Positions 27,963 to 36,515 are shown, counted from the stretch's first letter. The stretch: DNA of 64,000 nt from CAMYMQ01 sp963730305 (GCA_963730305.1 CAVSRB010000001.1:310001-374000), one strand, 5' to 3'. Notes: generated from the sequence alone by a model not told the origin. Made by a program: numbers and translations.

Positions 27963-28847
27963 ATGGCATATTCAGACACAGCACTGACCGAACGCAGCAA
28001 CCGGCGCTACATATCCGCGACCATGGATGCGCCGGTGCTCGAGCGCGACTACGAGGCGGATCTCGCCAAGCGCTGGACCGAGAAGCGCGACGAGCGCGCG
28101 ATGCACGAGATCATCGAGGCGCACGCGCGCCTCGTCGTCCGCATCGCCGCGGGCTTCCGGTCGAGCGGCCTGCCGATGGCCGACCTGATCCAGGAAGGCA
28201 ACATCGGCCTGATGGAGGCGGTCGAGCGCTTCGACTACGAGCGCGAGGTCCGCTTCTCGACCTACGCGTCGTGGTGGATCGTCGCCTCGATCCAGAACTA
28301 CATCCTGCGCAACTCCTCGATCGTGCGCGCCGCGACCACGCCCAAGCAGCGCCGGCTGTTCTTCAACCTGCGCCGGCTGCGGGCCCAGCTCGCATCGAGC
28401 TACGACGGCCACCTGACCATGGACGAGCGCCAGGCGATCGCCGACAAGCTCGACGTGACCGTGGCCGACGTCGAGCGGATGGAGACCCACCTGTCGCGTC
28501 CCGACCAGTCGCTCAACGCGATGATCGGCATGGAGGACGACGGCACCGAGTTCCAGGACCTGCTCGCCGACGACGCGCCCAACCCCGAGGATCTCGCCTC
28601 GACCGACAGCGGCCGCCGCACCCGGCGGGCCTGGATCAAGGACGCGCTCGACCGATTGACCCCGCGCGAGCGGCGGATCATCGTCTCGCGCTTCCTCGAG
28701 GACCGCAAGATCACGCTCGCCGAGATCGGCGAGGAGTTCGGCGTCTCCAAGGAACGCATCCGCCAGATCGAGAGCCGCGCGCTGCAGAAGATGCAGGCCA
28801 GCATGTCCGAGATGGACGGCAGGCCGACGGATCTGTTCGAGGGCTGA
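27963..28847 (+). CDS. rpoH: RNA polymerase sigma-32-type factor (RpoH)
   Basis: A 294-aa heat-shock-type sigma factor. Region 2 has DLIQEGNIGLMEAVERFDYEREVRFSTYASWWIVASIQNYI, with the sigma-32 type aromatic residues for promoter melting. The RpoH box PKQRRLFFNLRRLR is present, and region 4 ends with LAEIGEEFGVSKERIRQIESRALQKM. The start at 27963 has a GAAGAAG Shine-Dalgarno. Alphaproteobacteria often carry more than one rpoH, so this may be one of several. Divergent from the Cys-rich MarR gene, which suggests redox or metal-linked control. Confidence 0.93.
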   Translation: MAYSDTALTERSNRRYISATMDAPVLERDYEADLAKRWTEKRDERAMHEIIEAHARLVVRIAAGFRSSGLPMADLIQEGNIGLMEAVERFDYEREVRFSTYASWWIVASIQNYILRNSSIVRAATTPKQRRLFFNLRRLRAQLASSYDGHLTMDERQAIADKLDVTVADVERMETHLSRPDQSLNAMIGMEDDGTEFQDLLADDAPNPEDLASTDSGRRTRRAWIKDALDRLTPRERRIIVSRFLEDRKITLAEIGEEFGVSKERIRQIESRALQKMQASMSEMDGRPTDLFEG

Positions 28848-28878
28848 TTTCGGCGGGCGACTGCCGGAGACAAACCGT

Positions 28879-28907
28879 AGGGGCGGGTTTCAAACCCGCC
28901 CCTTTTT
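28879..28907 (+). terminator. Rho-independent terminator of the rpoH-type gene, made from a dispersed repeat
   Basis: AGGGGCGGG-TTTCAAA-CCCGCCCCT followed by TTTT is a strong hairpin plus T tract 32 bp after the stop. The same palindrome occurs between sufB and sufC (2805-2829), so a dispersed repeat appears to have been co-opted as terminator here. Confidence 0.75.
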
Positions 28908-28983
28908 GTATGCGGCCGTGCCGTCTCGACCCAGGATGTTGAACCCATGCCGAGATGCGGCGACCGTGCACCGGCCACCAATG

Positions 28984-29056
28984 CCGTCATTCCCGCGCAG
29001 GCGGGAATCCAGAACATTGGCGAAGGACTGGATGCCCGCCTGCGCAGGCATGACGG
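28984..29056. repeat. Dispersed palindromic repeat of the GTCATTCCCGC type
   Basis: Two inverted arms, CCGTCATTCCCGCGCAGGCG... and ...CGCCTGCGCAGGCATGACGG, enclose a short AACATTGGCGAAGGA centre. This GTCATTCCCGC...GCGGGxATGAC class is a widespread intergenic repeat in proteobacteria. Part of a 649-bp gene-free stretch (28848-29496). Confidence 0.8.
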
Positions 29057-29068
29057 CTGAACGATGGC

Positions 29069-29150
29069 AGAAGCGGGTGTGTCACCCGCTCTGTAACGGG
29101 TTCGCGCCGCGACGGAGAGGAAGCCGGTGCGAAGCGGGTCACAGACCCGC
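29069..29150. repeat. 82-bp repeat element, copy 1 (two hairpins)
   Basis: Starts with AGAAGCGGGTGTGTCACCCGCT and ends with GCGGGTC-ACA-GACCCGC, with about 43 bases between. A second diverged copy of identical length lies at 40792-40873. In that copy the last hairpin is GCAGGTC-GCA-GACCTGC, i.e. paired changes keep the stem. From here to 29496 I see nothing further except a C-rich run near 29383. Confidence 0.75.
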
Positions 29151-29496
29151 TCCGGCCAAGTCCTGAGCAGGCATACCCTGCGCTCCGCTTGCCGGTTGAA
29201 ATGCAGGAAAAAATTCCGATATCGACCGGACGGCGATCCCCCGGTGGATCCCAGAACCTGGCTATTCCTCACCCGTGGCCCCCGGCAATGCACCGACCTG
29301 ACATAACCCTACATCCCCGCACCCCCGCCGGCCCGAGCCGTCAGGGCCAAGGCGACCGACCCTTACTTTTCGTTACCGCCGCAGGCCCCCCCCGGCAGGA
29401 GGGGTGTGCCGTCCGCCCGGCCAGGGCGTTCCAGCCGGGAGACGATAACCCTTGCTAACCAATGATAACCGTCGCGACGTTGCCGCCGCCCCGCCC

Positions 29497-30414
29497 TCAC
29501 GCCCCCTTCGGCAGCAACGGCAGCGCCATCCGCACCAGCCGCGGCATCGCCATCGGGCGCACCAGCCGCTCGTCGTAGCGGGCCATGCGGCGGTCGTTCT
29601 CCGACAGGCACAGCTTCAGGAAACCCTTGAGGGTCAGCTTCTCGTCGTTGCTGACGAAATGCCGGCCCTCGATGGTCATCGAGCTGTTGTTGCGGCCGTC
29701 GTCCGAGCCCACGGGCTCGTCGCCGGCGAGGCCGCCGCTGGCGAATTTCATCCGGTTCCACGCGCGGCTGGCCAGCGCCACGAAGCGCTTGGCGGCGAAG
29801 GCCGGGCGCAGCGGCAGCGGCGCGTTGGCCTGGCGATAGACCGCCCAGTTGACGAAGAACAGGATGTGGCGCGCCTCCTCCTGGATCACCGGCTCGAACA
29901 CCTCGATCAGCTCGGGCGGGAAGAAGCCGCTGTCCTGGGCCAGCCGGAACAGGCCGAAGGCGAAGAAGGAATCGAAGCATTCGCCGTAGCCGGTGCACAG
30001 ATAGCGCCACTCCTTGCGCTTGGGCGGCTCGAAGCTCTCGTCCGGTTCGATCTCGATGCCGTAGAACCGGATCATGTTCTCCAGCACCTCCTTGTGGCGG
30101 CGCTCCTCGAAGGCGTTGAGGGCGATCGCCTCGCGGATCAGCGGGTCGTCGGTGGCGTCGGCGATCACCTGCATCGCCTTCGAGGTGTGCAGCTCGGTCT
30201 CGACCGCGATGTCCCAGAACGGCAGGCCGGTCAGCCGGGCCAGCGCGTCCGGCGCCAGCACCGGCCACTCGATCACCGCCGGCTTGTAGGGATCGTAGGT
30301 GTCGAGCAGCAGGCGGCAGAACAGCTCCTTGTGCTGGTCCGAACCGGGCCGCACCCGTCCTTCCGTCGGCCAGCGCCAGGGCGCCGGCCCGATTTCGAGA
30401 CTGTCCTCGCTCAA
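29497..30414 (-). CDS. Ferritin-like superfamily protein (hypothetical di-iron)
   Basis: A 305-aa soluble protein. Likely di-metal residues occur in WDIAVETELHTSKAMQV, ALNAFEERRHKEVLENMI and PVIQEEARHILFFVNWAVY, giving the E...ExxH...E...ExxH pattern of a four-helix bundle. No signal peptide. The C-terminal region contains EGRHFVSNDEKLTLKGFLKLC. The family is uncharacterised; an oxygenase or fatty-acid desaturase-like role would be guesswork. Confidence 0.75.
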   Translation of the reverse strand: MSEDSLEIGPAPWRWPTEGRVRPGSDQHKELFCRLLLDTYDPYKPAVIEWPVLAPDALARLTGLPFWDIAVETELHTSKAMQVIADATDDPLIREAIALNAFEERRHKEVLENMIRFYGIEIEPDESFEPPKRKEWRYLCTGYGECFDSFFAFGLFRLAQDSGFFPPELIEVFEPVIQEEARHILFFVNWAVYRQANAPLPLRPAFAAKRFVALASRAWNRMKFASGGLAGDEPVGSDDGRNNSSMTIEGRHFVSNDEKLTLKGFLKLCLSENDRRMARYDERLVRPMAMPRLVRMALPLLPKGA

Positions 30415-30600
30415 CCCATGCCTCCCGACGGCATTCCACCGAACCGGACGGGCGCGCGCCGCCGGTCCCAGGGGTCCATTAGCACGGGTCGATTAGCATG
30501 GAACGCCCGGCGATTCGACCAATTTGCCGGGGCGCGCCGGTGCGACTTTTCTGCTCCGCCAAATCCGCCTAGGATCGGGGAACCAACCGGGGAGGAAGAG

Positions 30601-31113
30601 ATGGGACCGACAACCAAGAAACTTGCCATGCTCGCCGTCGCGCTGCCCGTGGTGGTGGCCCTGACGGCCTGCGGGGACGACGACAAGGTCGCCGCCGTCC
30701 AAAAGCAGGTGACCGCGCTGAACAGCCGCGTCGCCGCGATGGAGAAGAGCCTCAAGAGCCTGACCGACGGGGTCGCCAAGGTCGACGCCGGCCTGAAGAC
30801 GGCCCAGAAGAGCGCCAGCGAGAGCGAGGCGATGGCCAAGAAGGCGACCATCACCGCCGAGGCCGCCGCAAAGACGATCAACAACAACCTGACCGACGTC
30901 CGCTCGACGCTCAAGGACGTCGGCGCCAAGCTGAACGGCCTCGAGAAGCAGGTCGGCGCCGACATCGCCAAGGTGTCGGCCAAGGCCGACAAGCCGAACG
31001 CGGCGCTGGTCAAGCGGCTCGACGCGCTCGAGAAGCGCAACGCGGCGCTGGAGAAGCGCAACCAGGCGCTGGCGCGGCAGATCAGGGCGCTGAGCGCCAA
31101 GAAAGAGAACTGA
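30601..31113 (+). CDS. Coiled-coil lipoprotein
   Basis: A 170-aa exported lipoprotein: signal MGPTTKKLAMLAVALPVVVAL with lipobox LTAC at the cleavage site. The mature part is almost entirely heptad coiled coil (VAAVQKQVTALNSRVAAMEK, LKDVGAKLNGLEKQVG) ending in a tandem LEKRNAALEKRNQALARQI. The look is like Lpp/murein-lipoprotein-type or alanine-zipper proteins, but longer. The start at 30601 follows GGAGGAAGAG. Confidence 0.78.
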   Translation: MGPTTKKLAMLAVALPVVVALTACGDDDKVAAVQKQVTALNSRVAAMEKSLKSLTDGVAKVDAGLKTAQKSASESEAMAKKATITAEAAAKTINNNLTDVRSTLKDVGAKLNGLEKQVGADIAKVSAKADKPNAALVKRLDALEKRNAALEKRNQALARQIRALSAKKEN

Positions 31114-31150
31114 GGCGCCGCATCGCGCCGATCGCGCCCGGCCCGCCGCT

Positions 31151-31813
31151 ATGACCGAGGACGCCGGGCAAGATACCGAGGACGACGCCGGGAACGACGT
31201 CTGGGCCGCCTACTATCGGGAGACCCAGTCGCGCCCGCCGCGGGCGACCTTGCTGTTCGCGCTCGACCGCTTCGAGGCGGAGGACGGCCCGCGGCCGCGC
31301 TTCGCGGTCGACCTCGGCTGCGGCGCCGGCCGCGACACGGTCGAGATCCTGCGGCGCGGCTGGCGGGTGCTGGCGATCGACGCCCAGCAGGACGCGATCG
31401 ACCAGTTGACCGAGCGGGTCGGCGGCCTGCCCGGCGCCGCCGAGCGGCTCGACTGTCGCGTGCAATCCTTCGCCGATCCCGGCCTCGCGCTGCCGTCGGC
31501 GGACCTGGTCAACGCCAGCTTCACCCTGCCCGGCTGCCCGCCCGACCGGTTCCCGGCGCTGTGGGCGACGATCGCCGGCGCCCTGCCGCCGGGCGGCCGC
31601 TTCGCGGGCCAGCTCTACGGCGACCGCGACAGCTGGACGACCAAGCATCCGGGCATGACCTTCCTGTCCCGGGCCGATGTGGAACGGCTGCTGGCGGAAT
31701 TCGAGGCCGAAATGTTCGAGGAGGAGGAGACCGACAGCGTCACCCCCCGCGGCGAGGCGAAGCACTGGCATATCTTCCACATCGTCGCGCGAAAATCCCG
31801 ACTGGCGGCCTGA
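31151..31813 (+). CDS. Class I SAM-dependent methyltransferase, TehB-like
   Basis: A 220-aa Rossmann-fold methyltransferase. Motif I is FAVDLGCGAGRDTVEILRRGW and motif II VLAIDAQQDAI. Later blocks include VNASFTLPGCPPDRFPALW and a RFAGQLYGDRDSW catalytic-strand region. The order matches small tellurite-resistance/TehB-like enzymes, whose natural substrates are mostly unknown. It follows the lipoprotein gene by 37 bp on the same strand. An acidic N-terminus (MTEDAGQDTEDDAGND) precedes the fold. Confidence 0.83.
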   Translation: MTEDAGQDTEDDAGNDVWAAYYRETQSRPPRATLLFALDRFEAEDGPRPRFAVDLGCGAGRDTVEILRRGWRVLAIDAQQDAIDQLTERVGGLPGAAERLDCRVQSFADPGLALPSADLVNASFTLPGCPPDRFPALWATIAGALPPGGRFAGQLYGDRDSWTTKHPGMTFLSRADVERLLAEFEAEMFEEEETDSVTPRGEAKHWHIFHIVARKSRLAA

Positions 31814-31947
31814 AGGCCGCGGTATTCCGACACTCACCCGCCGGCCGGCATACCGGCCAACAAGCTTGACAGACCGGCATGGAAACCGACGATTGAATTG
31901 GCGAAGGTTGGGCGTCCTTGTCGAGCCGGTCTTTAGGGAGTGAGGGA

Positions 31948-32343
31948 ATGAAGCGTCTTCTTGCCGTAACACTGATGGCGATGAGCCTTTACGTGACCTC
32001 GGGCGGCACGGCCGAGGCGAGCTGCTACTCGCCCAATTGCTGGGGCGCGATTGCGATCGGACCCCGCAATGGCGCCTGGGCCTATGTCACCAATTGGCCG
32101 ACGGCCAACATCGCTCGCCAGCGCGTGGCCGTGAAGTGCGGCGGCCGCTGCGATCGGGCCATAACCTTCCGGAACGGATGCGGCGCCTACGCCATTCCGA
32201 GCACGCGCGGCGGCGGCTACGGCTGGGCGATCCGCTACGCCCGCTCCGCGGCACAGCAGGCCGCCCTCTACAATTGCCGCCGGACCAACCCTGGCCGTGG
32301 GTGCCACGTCGCGGTGTGGGCTTGCACCTCGCGGACGCGCTAG
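31948..32343 (+). CDS. Exported DUF4189 domain protein
   Basis: A 131-aa secreted protein. Signal MKRLLAVTLMAMSLYVTSGG with cleavage after AEA. The mature part is the DUF4189 domain, with WGAIAIGPRNGAWAYVTNWPT, CGGRCDRAITFRNGCGAYAIP and AQQAALYNCRRTNPGRGCHVAVWAC, eight cysteines likely in disulfides. The start at 31948 has TGAGGGA upstream. A terminator follows. Function unknown. Confidence 0.85.
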   Translation: MKRLLAVTLMAMSLYVTSGGTAEASCYSPNCWGAIAIGPRNGAWAYVTNWPTANIARQRVAVKCGGRCDRAITFRNGCGAYAIPSTRGGGYGWAIRYARSAAQQAALYNCRRTNPGRGCHVAVWACTSRTR

Positions 32344-32369
32344 CAGACATACTGCATAGCGAGATTGCC

Positions 32370-32400
32370 GGCCCTCCAACCGGAGGGCCCGCTCTCTTTC
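32370..32400 (+). terminator. Terminator after the DUF4189 gene
   Basis: GGCCCTCC-AACC-GGAGGGCC is a perfect 8-bp stem with a 4-base loop, followed by CTCTCTTTCC, 26 bp after the stop. It lies between convergent genes; the T-rich side favours the plus strand. Confidence 0.7.
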
Positions 32401-32410
32401 CGGGCTGCCG

Positions 32411-32845
32411 TCAGAGCTTGTACGGCGCCAGCCAGGCGTCGTGGACGTTGCAGACGCTGACCGCGTAGACGACATCCTCGGCGCTGAAGACGTCGACCGT
32501 CGAGACGGGATCGTCGCGCCACGGGTTGAACCGGGTGTCGGCGATCACCTTGAAGTTCCGGTCGAGCACCAGGTGTTTGACGATGTAGTGCTTGAATCCG
32601 TCCTGAGGATGCTTGGTCCTTATCGTCAGGACGCTGCCCTTCCGCGCCACCACCGGCACATGGCCGGCGGCCTTGCCCTTCCAGCGGCCCTGCTCCGCCT
32701 CGGTGTAGTAGAGCCCGCCCGCCAGGGGCGTCGCCAGCGCGTCGTCCGGCTTGTCCTTGGCCAGCACGATACGCGGGAAAAAGACCGTTCCGCCGGCGCC
32801 CACCGTCGTGGCGAGCACCGACCGAAGCATGGCGCGACGATCCAC
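32411..32845 (-). CDS. Superoxide-reductase-like (desulfoferrodoxin domain) protein with a Tat-type signal
   Basis: A 144-aa protein with a probable twin-arginine signal (DRRAMLRSVLATTVGAGG, cleavage near VLAK). The mature domain has the five iron-ligand positions of the superoxide reductase centre: His62 (GHVP), His79 (KHP), His86 (KHYIV), Cys132 and His135 (CNVHDAW). The usual EKHxP is replaced by AGHVP, so the Glu and the catalytic Lys are missing. The spacing between His79 and His86 is one residue longer than usual. It may therefore bind iron or act on another oxidant in the periplasm. No rubredoxin partner is nearby. Confidence 0.75.
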   Translation of the reverse strand: MDRRAMLRSVLATTVGAGGTVFFPRIVLAKDKPDDALATPLAGGLYYTEAEQGRWKGKAAGHVPVVARKGSVLTIRTKHPQDGFKHYIVKHLVLDRNFKVIADTRFNPWRDDPVSTVDVFSAEDVVYAVSVCNVHDAWLAPYKL

Positions 32846-33241
32846 GGCTTATCCTCCTTGTCCGTCCGGGTCGGAGCGACATTGTGCCACGACCGGCCGC
32901 CGCCAGCCAGTCGAGGCGCCCGAAAGCCGATCGCCCAACATGAACGGCGGCTGAACCGCAGGCTCAGCATCGGTTCAGCCCCGCTGCGGCATGATCGCCA
33001 CGCTGACAACGACCTGATCCCGATCCCTGACCGGCGCGTCCCGTCCCATCCCCCGATGCCCCCCGCGTCGTTCAGGTCAAGGCCGGCCCTGCAGGATCTC
33101 TCCCCCACCTGCAGCGGCCGGCCCCTCCCCCTAGTCCCTCCGCACCCTCGCCTCTATAGTCGCCGCCGAAACGGCCGCGTCCGCGGCCCGCCGCCATACG
33201 GGCGACCGGATACATGGGGGATCGGATACTTGGGGGACCGG
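32846..33241. other. Intergenic region with a hairpin motif and near-repeats
   Basis: This 396-bp gap holds GGCTGAACCG-N12-CGGTTCAGCC (32949-32980), whose right side CTCAGCATCGGTTCAGC recurs exactly at 35302-35318. It also holds two imperfect direct repeats (GGATACATGGGGGA / GGATACTTGGGGGA, about 33207-33236) just before the GST start. No gene is supported here. Confidence 0.5.
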
Positions 33242-34042
33242 ATGATCACGCTCTACAATCACTACCTGTCGGTCTGCGTTCAGAAGGTGCGCCTCGCCAT
33301 GAGCGAGAAGGGCCTCGACTGGGAGGACCGCAACATCGACCTGATGCGCGGCGAGCAGGTCTCGCCCGAGTATCTCAGGATCAACCCGAAGGGCGTCGTG
33401 CCCGCCATCGTCCACGACGGCCAGACGGTGATCGAATTGACCATCATCCTGGAATATCTCGACGACGCCTTCCCCGACCATCCGCTGCGCCCGGCGGCGC
33501 CGATCGAGCGCGCCCGGATGCGGGTCTGGACCAAGATCCCGGACGACGGCCTTCACGCCGCCTGCGGCACGGTCTCCTACGCCGCCGCCTTCGGCGCGCA
33601 GGTCGTCGCCGTCCACGGCGAGGCGGAACTGGAGGCGCGACTGGCCAAGCTGCCCGACCGCGCCCGCGCGGCGCGCCAGCGGGAGCTCTACGAGAAGGGC
33701 ATGGACGCGTCCTTCATGCCCGACCATGTCCGGCTGCACGACAAGGTGCTCGGCGAGATGGAGGCGCGGCTGGCCGACCACGACTGGCTGGCCGGGTCCG
33801 ACTTCAGCCTCGCCGAATGCGCGCTGCTGCCCTACCTCTGGCGGCTCGAGCGGCTCAACCTGGCGGGCATGTGGGCCGAGCGGCCCCACGTCACCGACTG
33901 GTTCGCTCGCTGCAAGGCCCGGCCGAGCTGGGACCGCGCGATGGAGGCCTATCAGCAGCTCGACGACGACGACTACGACGACGATCTGAAATCGAAGGGC
34001 ATCGACCTGTGGCCCAAGGTCAAGGCGATGCTGGCGGCCTGA
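33242..34042 (+). CDS. Glutathione S-transferase family protein
   Basis: A 266-aa cytoplasmic GST. The thioredoxin-like N-terminal domain starts MITLYNHYLSVCVQKVRLAM and includes NPKGVVPAIVHDGQTVIEL, with the cis-Pro VPA and the Glu-Leu/Ser glutathione-binding region. The C-terminal helical domain shows WLAGSDFSLAECALLPYLWRL. An acidic insert (LDDDDYDDDL) precedes the C-terminal WPKVKAML. The active residue is probably Ser10 or Cys12 of YLSVC. Substrate unknown. Confidence 0.9.
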   Translation: MITLYNHYLSVCVQKVRLAMSEKGLDWEDRNIDLMRGEQVSPEYLRINPKGVVPAIVHDGQTVIELTIILEYLDDAFPDHPLRPAAPIERARMRVWTKIPDDGLHAACGTVSYAAAFGAQVVAVHGEAELEARLAKLPDRARAARQRELYEKGMDASFMPDHVRLHDKVLGEMEARLADHDWLAGSDFSLAECALLPYLWRLERLNLAGMWAERPHVTDWFARCKARPSWDRAMEAYQQLDDDDYDDDLKSKGIDLWPKVKAMLAA

Positions 34043-34229
34043 TCCGGCCGGGGCTGCGAAAACCACCACGGAACGCTACCGGAGTATTGGGAGCGCGGCC
34101 GGAATAGCTAGGGCTCCGCGCCGGCGCGATCGCCGGCACGATCCGTGCGCGCGGCTTCGGGAGATCGCCCCGAACCGGCGCTGCGTCCTCGGCCCGGGCG
34201 CGGGGACCGGGCCCGTCCGAACATGAGAA

Positions 34230-34257
34230 CGCCCGTGCGGCCCAGGCCGCACGGGCG
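34230..34257. terminator. Strong hairpin downstream of the first cold-shock gene
   Basis: CGCCCGTGCGGCC-CA-GGCCGCACGGGCG is a perfect 13-bp stem with a 2-base loop. It lies 42 bp beyond the stop of the minus-strand cold-shock gene. The minus-strand side is followed by TTCTC only, so termination would be modest. Confidence 0.65.
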
Positions 34258-34299
34258 CCTGTCAGATTCCCGTCCGAGGGGAACCGACGTTCATGTTCG

Positions 34300-34506
34300 T
34301 TAGTCGGCCAACTGCAGGTTGACCGCTTTGGGTCCGCGCGCGTCGGGCTGGATCTCGAAGGTGACCTTCTGACCCTCGGAGAGCGTGCCGAGGCCGGAAC
34401 GCTCGATGGCCGAGATGTGCACGAAGACGTCCTTCGAGCCATCCTCCGGCGTGATGAAGCCGTAGCCCTTGGTGGTGTTGAAGAACTTTACGGTACCAGT
34501 GGTCAT
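34300..34506 (-). CDS. Cold-shock protein CspA family, copy 1
   Basis: A 68-aa single CSD protein that binds single-stranded RNA/DNA. RNP1 KGYGFITP and RNP2 VFVHIS are intact: MTTGTVKFFNTTKGYGFITP. An upstream GTG (34521) in frame would add MSAAS and cannot be excluded; copy 2 begins at the equivalent MTTG. A 321-bp gap upstream (34507-34827) is the likely site of a long structured cold-shock leader; I see no other gene there. Confidence 0.95.
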   Translation of the reverse strand: MTTGTVKFFNTTKGYGFITPEDGSKDVFVHISAIERSGLGTLSEGQKVTFEIQPDARGPKAVNLQLAD

Positions 34507-34827
34507 GCTCGCTGCACTCACTTCTACTCAGGTTAATGTCGCCGCTCCCCCCAATGGCTCAGGCGGCGCGACCGCGAAAGCCCCCAACCCGAGGGCCGTA
34601 ACGGAACTACCATCGACGCCAGGAGGGCGCTTCGCACAACCAGCCGGTACCCCGCCGGGGTCCCGGGTGCAGTCGCAGAGAGGTCGCCAGCAGGCGGCTC
34701 TGGGCCGTCAACCGCGCTATATGAAGCGGGATTGTGGCGAAAGCAAGAACTGAGGTGGGGTCCGGCCGTCGTCGGGAAGCGCCGAATCGGGCGGCGCTCC
34801 CCCGTCGTCACCGCCTGGCGGCGCCGG

Positions 34828-35034
34828 TCAGTCGGCCGGCTGCAGGTTGACCGCCTTCGGGCCGCGCGCGTCGGGCTGGACCTCGAAGCTGATCTTTTGG
34901 CCCTCGGCGAGGTGCGCCATGCCGGCCTTCTCGACCGCCGTGATGTGGACGAAGACGTCTTTCGAGCCGTCGTCGGGGGTGATGAAGCCGAAGCCGCGGG
35001 TGGTGTTGAAGAACTTGACGGTACCGGTGGTCAT
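34828..35034 (-). CDS. Cold-shock protein CspA family, copy 2
   Basis: A 68-aa cold-shock protein, nearly identical to the gene 320 bp away on the same strand (RGFGFITPDDGSKDVFVHIT and the same EGQK and PDARGPKAVNLQ end). The start ATG has GAGAAGTGAG 5 bases upstream. The pair looks like a tandem duplication with later divergence of the central region (VEKAGMAHLAEGQKISFEV versus IERSGLGTLSEGQKVTFEI). Confidence 0.95.
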   Translation of the reverse strand: MTTGTVKFFNTTRGFGFITPDDGSKDVFVHITAVEKAGMAHLAEGQKISFEVQPDARGPKAVNLQPAD

Positions 35035-35405
35035 ACTGGCTCACTTCTCGATCGTTGGTGATCGCCGGCCCGAACGCCGGGCGCGGCGGGGTCCGCTCCA
35101 GCAGGGGGCGGCGAACGGAACTCGGCTGCAATCGGGAGACGCTTCGAGAGACCGCCCCTGGCCCCGCGCGGTGGCGGAAGTGGCGCGACCGCAAGAAGAT
35201 CGACCCGAGCGCGGCGAAGAACCGCCACGACCGTAAATCGCATCAATCGACCTAAAACTCAAGCACAAGGCGAGCCACCTAAACCGCCGATGAACGGCGA
35301 CCTCAGCATCGGTTCAGCGTGACCCTGGCACTGTCCGCCTGCCTCGCCGGGTTCCTTCCCCCCGGCCGGCACCAGGAACAGGACACCAACCAAGGAACTC
35401 GACCC
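35035..35405. other. Intergenic region: cold-shock leader and a shared promoter-type motif
   Basis: The minus-strand side should contain the promoter and leader of cold-shock copy 2. At 35291-35318 TGAACGGCG, two bases, CTCAGCATCGGTTCAGC matches the motif at 32941-32979 and lies about 90 bp upstream of the basic exported protein gene. No gene is supported here. Confidence 0.45.
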
Positions 35406-35852
35406 ATGCGCAAGACCCTCATCGCCGTCGCCTTCGCCGGCGCCGCCCTCGCCCCCGCCGCGGCGGTCACCGTCGCCGCCACCGTCGCCCCCACCGTGGC
35501 CGAAGCCGCGCCCCGCAACCACCTCGTCCAGAACCGGCGCCTGCAGGTCCAGCGGCCGCCGCTGGTCCGCCGGCCCAATTTCGAGCTCGCCCGGCGCTGC
35601 GTCTGGCCGCGCGTCTCGATCCGCCTGGAGATGCGCCGGCTGCGCCACGCCGGCTACCGGAACATCCACTATGTCGGCCGCCGGGTCTTCCGGCCGCGCT
35701 GCGCGTTGTTCGTCGAGTTCAACGCCTGCCGGGGCCTGACCCGCTACCGGGTGATCGTCCGCTACATCCGCTTCCAGCGCTTCGTCATCGCGCTGAACCG
35801 GGGCCGGTGCCTGCCGCGCTTCCGCGGGCCGACCCGCTTCCACCGCTCGTAG
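35406..35852 (+). CDS. Small basic exported protein
   Basis: A 148-aa protein. Signal MRKTLIAVAFAGAALAPAAA with a long Ala/Val/Thr stretch (TVAATVAPTVAEA) and cleavage near AEAAP. The mature part is very arginine-rich, with three spaced cysteines (RRCVWPRVSIRLEMRRLRHAGY, RPRCALFVEFNACRGLTRYRV, RGRCLPRFRG). The start at 35406 is preceded by AAGGAACTCGACCC. No family recognised. The high charge may mean DNA, RNA or cell-wall contact; this is inference. Confidence 0.7.
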   Translation: MRKTLIAVAFAGAALAPAAAVTVAATVAPTVAEAAPRNHLVQNRRLQVQRPPLVRRPNFELARRCVWPRVSIRLEMRRLRHAGYRNIHYVGRRVFRPRCALFVEFNACRGLTRYRVIVRYIRFQRFVIALNRGRCLPRFRGPTRFHRS

Positions 35853-35934
35853 GCCGCCCCTGAACCGCAGCCTCAACCGCAGCCGTCCAGTGCCGCCGCC
35901 GGGTCCGCCCGGCGGCGGTTCTCGTGCGGCGGTG

Positions 35935-36498
35935 CTAGTTCAGCTCGATGCCGAGCTGCTTGACGACATAGTCGTCGCGGTCCTCGGTGACGCCGTCGGA
36001 GCTGAACTGGGTCGCCGGGAACACGCAGGTCTTGGTATCGCGGCCGATCAGCACCGAGACCTTGACCTTGCCGCCGTTGCCGACCGCCAGGTAGCAGCCC
36101 AGGAAGCCGTGCAGCATCAGCACCCCGCCGTTGGCCTTCTCGACCTGGGGCAGGGTCATGCCCGGATGGACGCCGCTGGGCGCGTGCCAGCGCGCGCCCG
36201 ACACCAGCACCGTGGTCGGCCGCCCCTTGGACCAGCAGACCGACAGGTCCCAGCCGTCACCCTTGACGAAACTCATCACCGGATCGGCCTCGCCGAAGCA
36301 GGGGCTGTCCATCACCTCCTCGTGGGTGACCTTGGCGCCGGGGAACAGCCGCGCGAGCTGGGCCTTGGTCGCCGTCTTGGTCAGCGGGCCGACCCGCTGG
36401 CCGGGCACCACGGCGAAGTCGTTGGCGGCCGCCGCCGGCGTCGCCTGCACGACGGCGGCGAAGGCGATCCCGACGATGAACAGAACGGCGCGTGTCAT
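35935..36498 (-). CDS. Exported hypothetical protein
   Basis: A 187-aa protein. Signal MTRAVLFIVGIAFAAVVQAT with cleavage after AAA. The mature part begins NDFAVVPGQRVGPLTKTATKAQLARLFPGAKV, a short recurrent motif of small periplasmic proteins. It has cysteines in MDSPCFGEAD, LSVCWSKGRP, FLGCYLAVG and TKTCVFPA. The start has AGGGAGAG. It follows the GNAT gene by 17 bp on the same strand. Function unknown. Confidence 0.72.
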   Translation of the reverse strand: MTRAVLFIVGIAFAAVVQATPAAAANDFAVVPGQRVGPLTKTATKAQLARLFPGAKVTHEEVMDSPCFGEADPVMSFVKGDGWDLSVCWSKGRPTTVLVSGARWHAPSGVHPGMTLPQVEKANGGVLMLHGFLGCYLAVGNGGKVKVSVLIGRDTKTCVFPATQFSSDGVTEDRDDYVVKQLGIELN

Positions 36499-36515
36499 CT
36501 TGCTCTCCCTACCCC

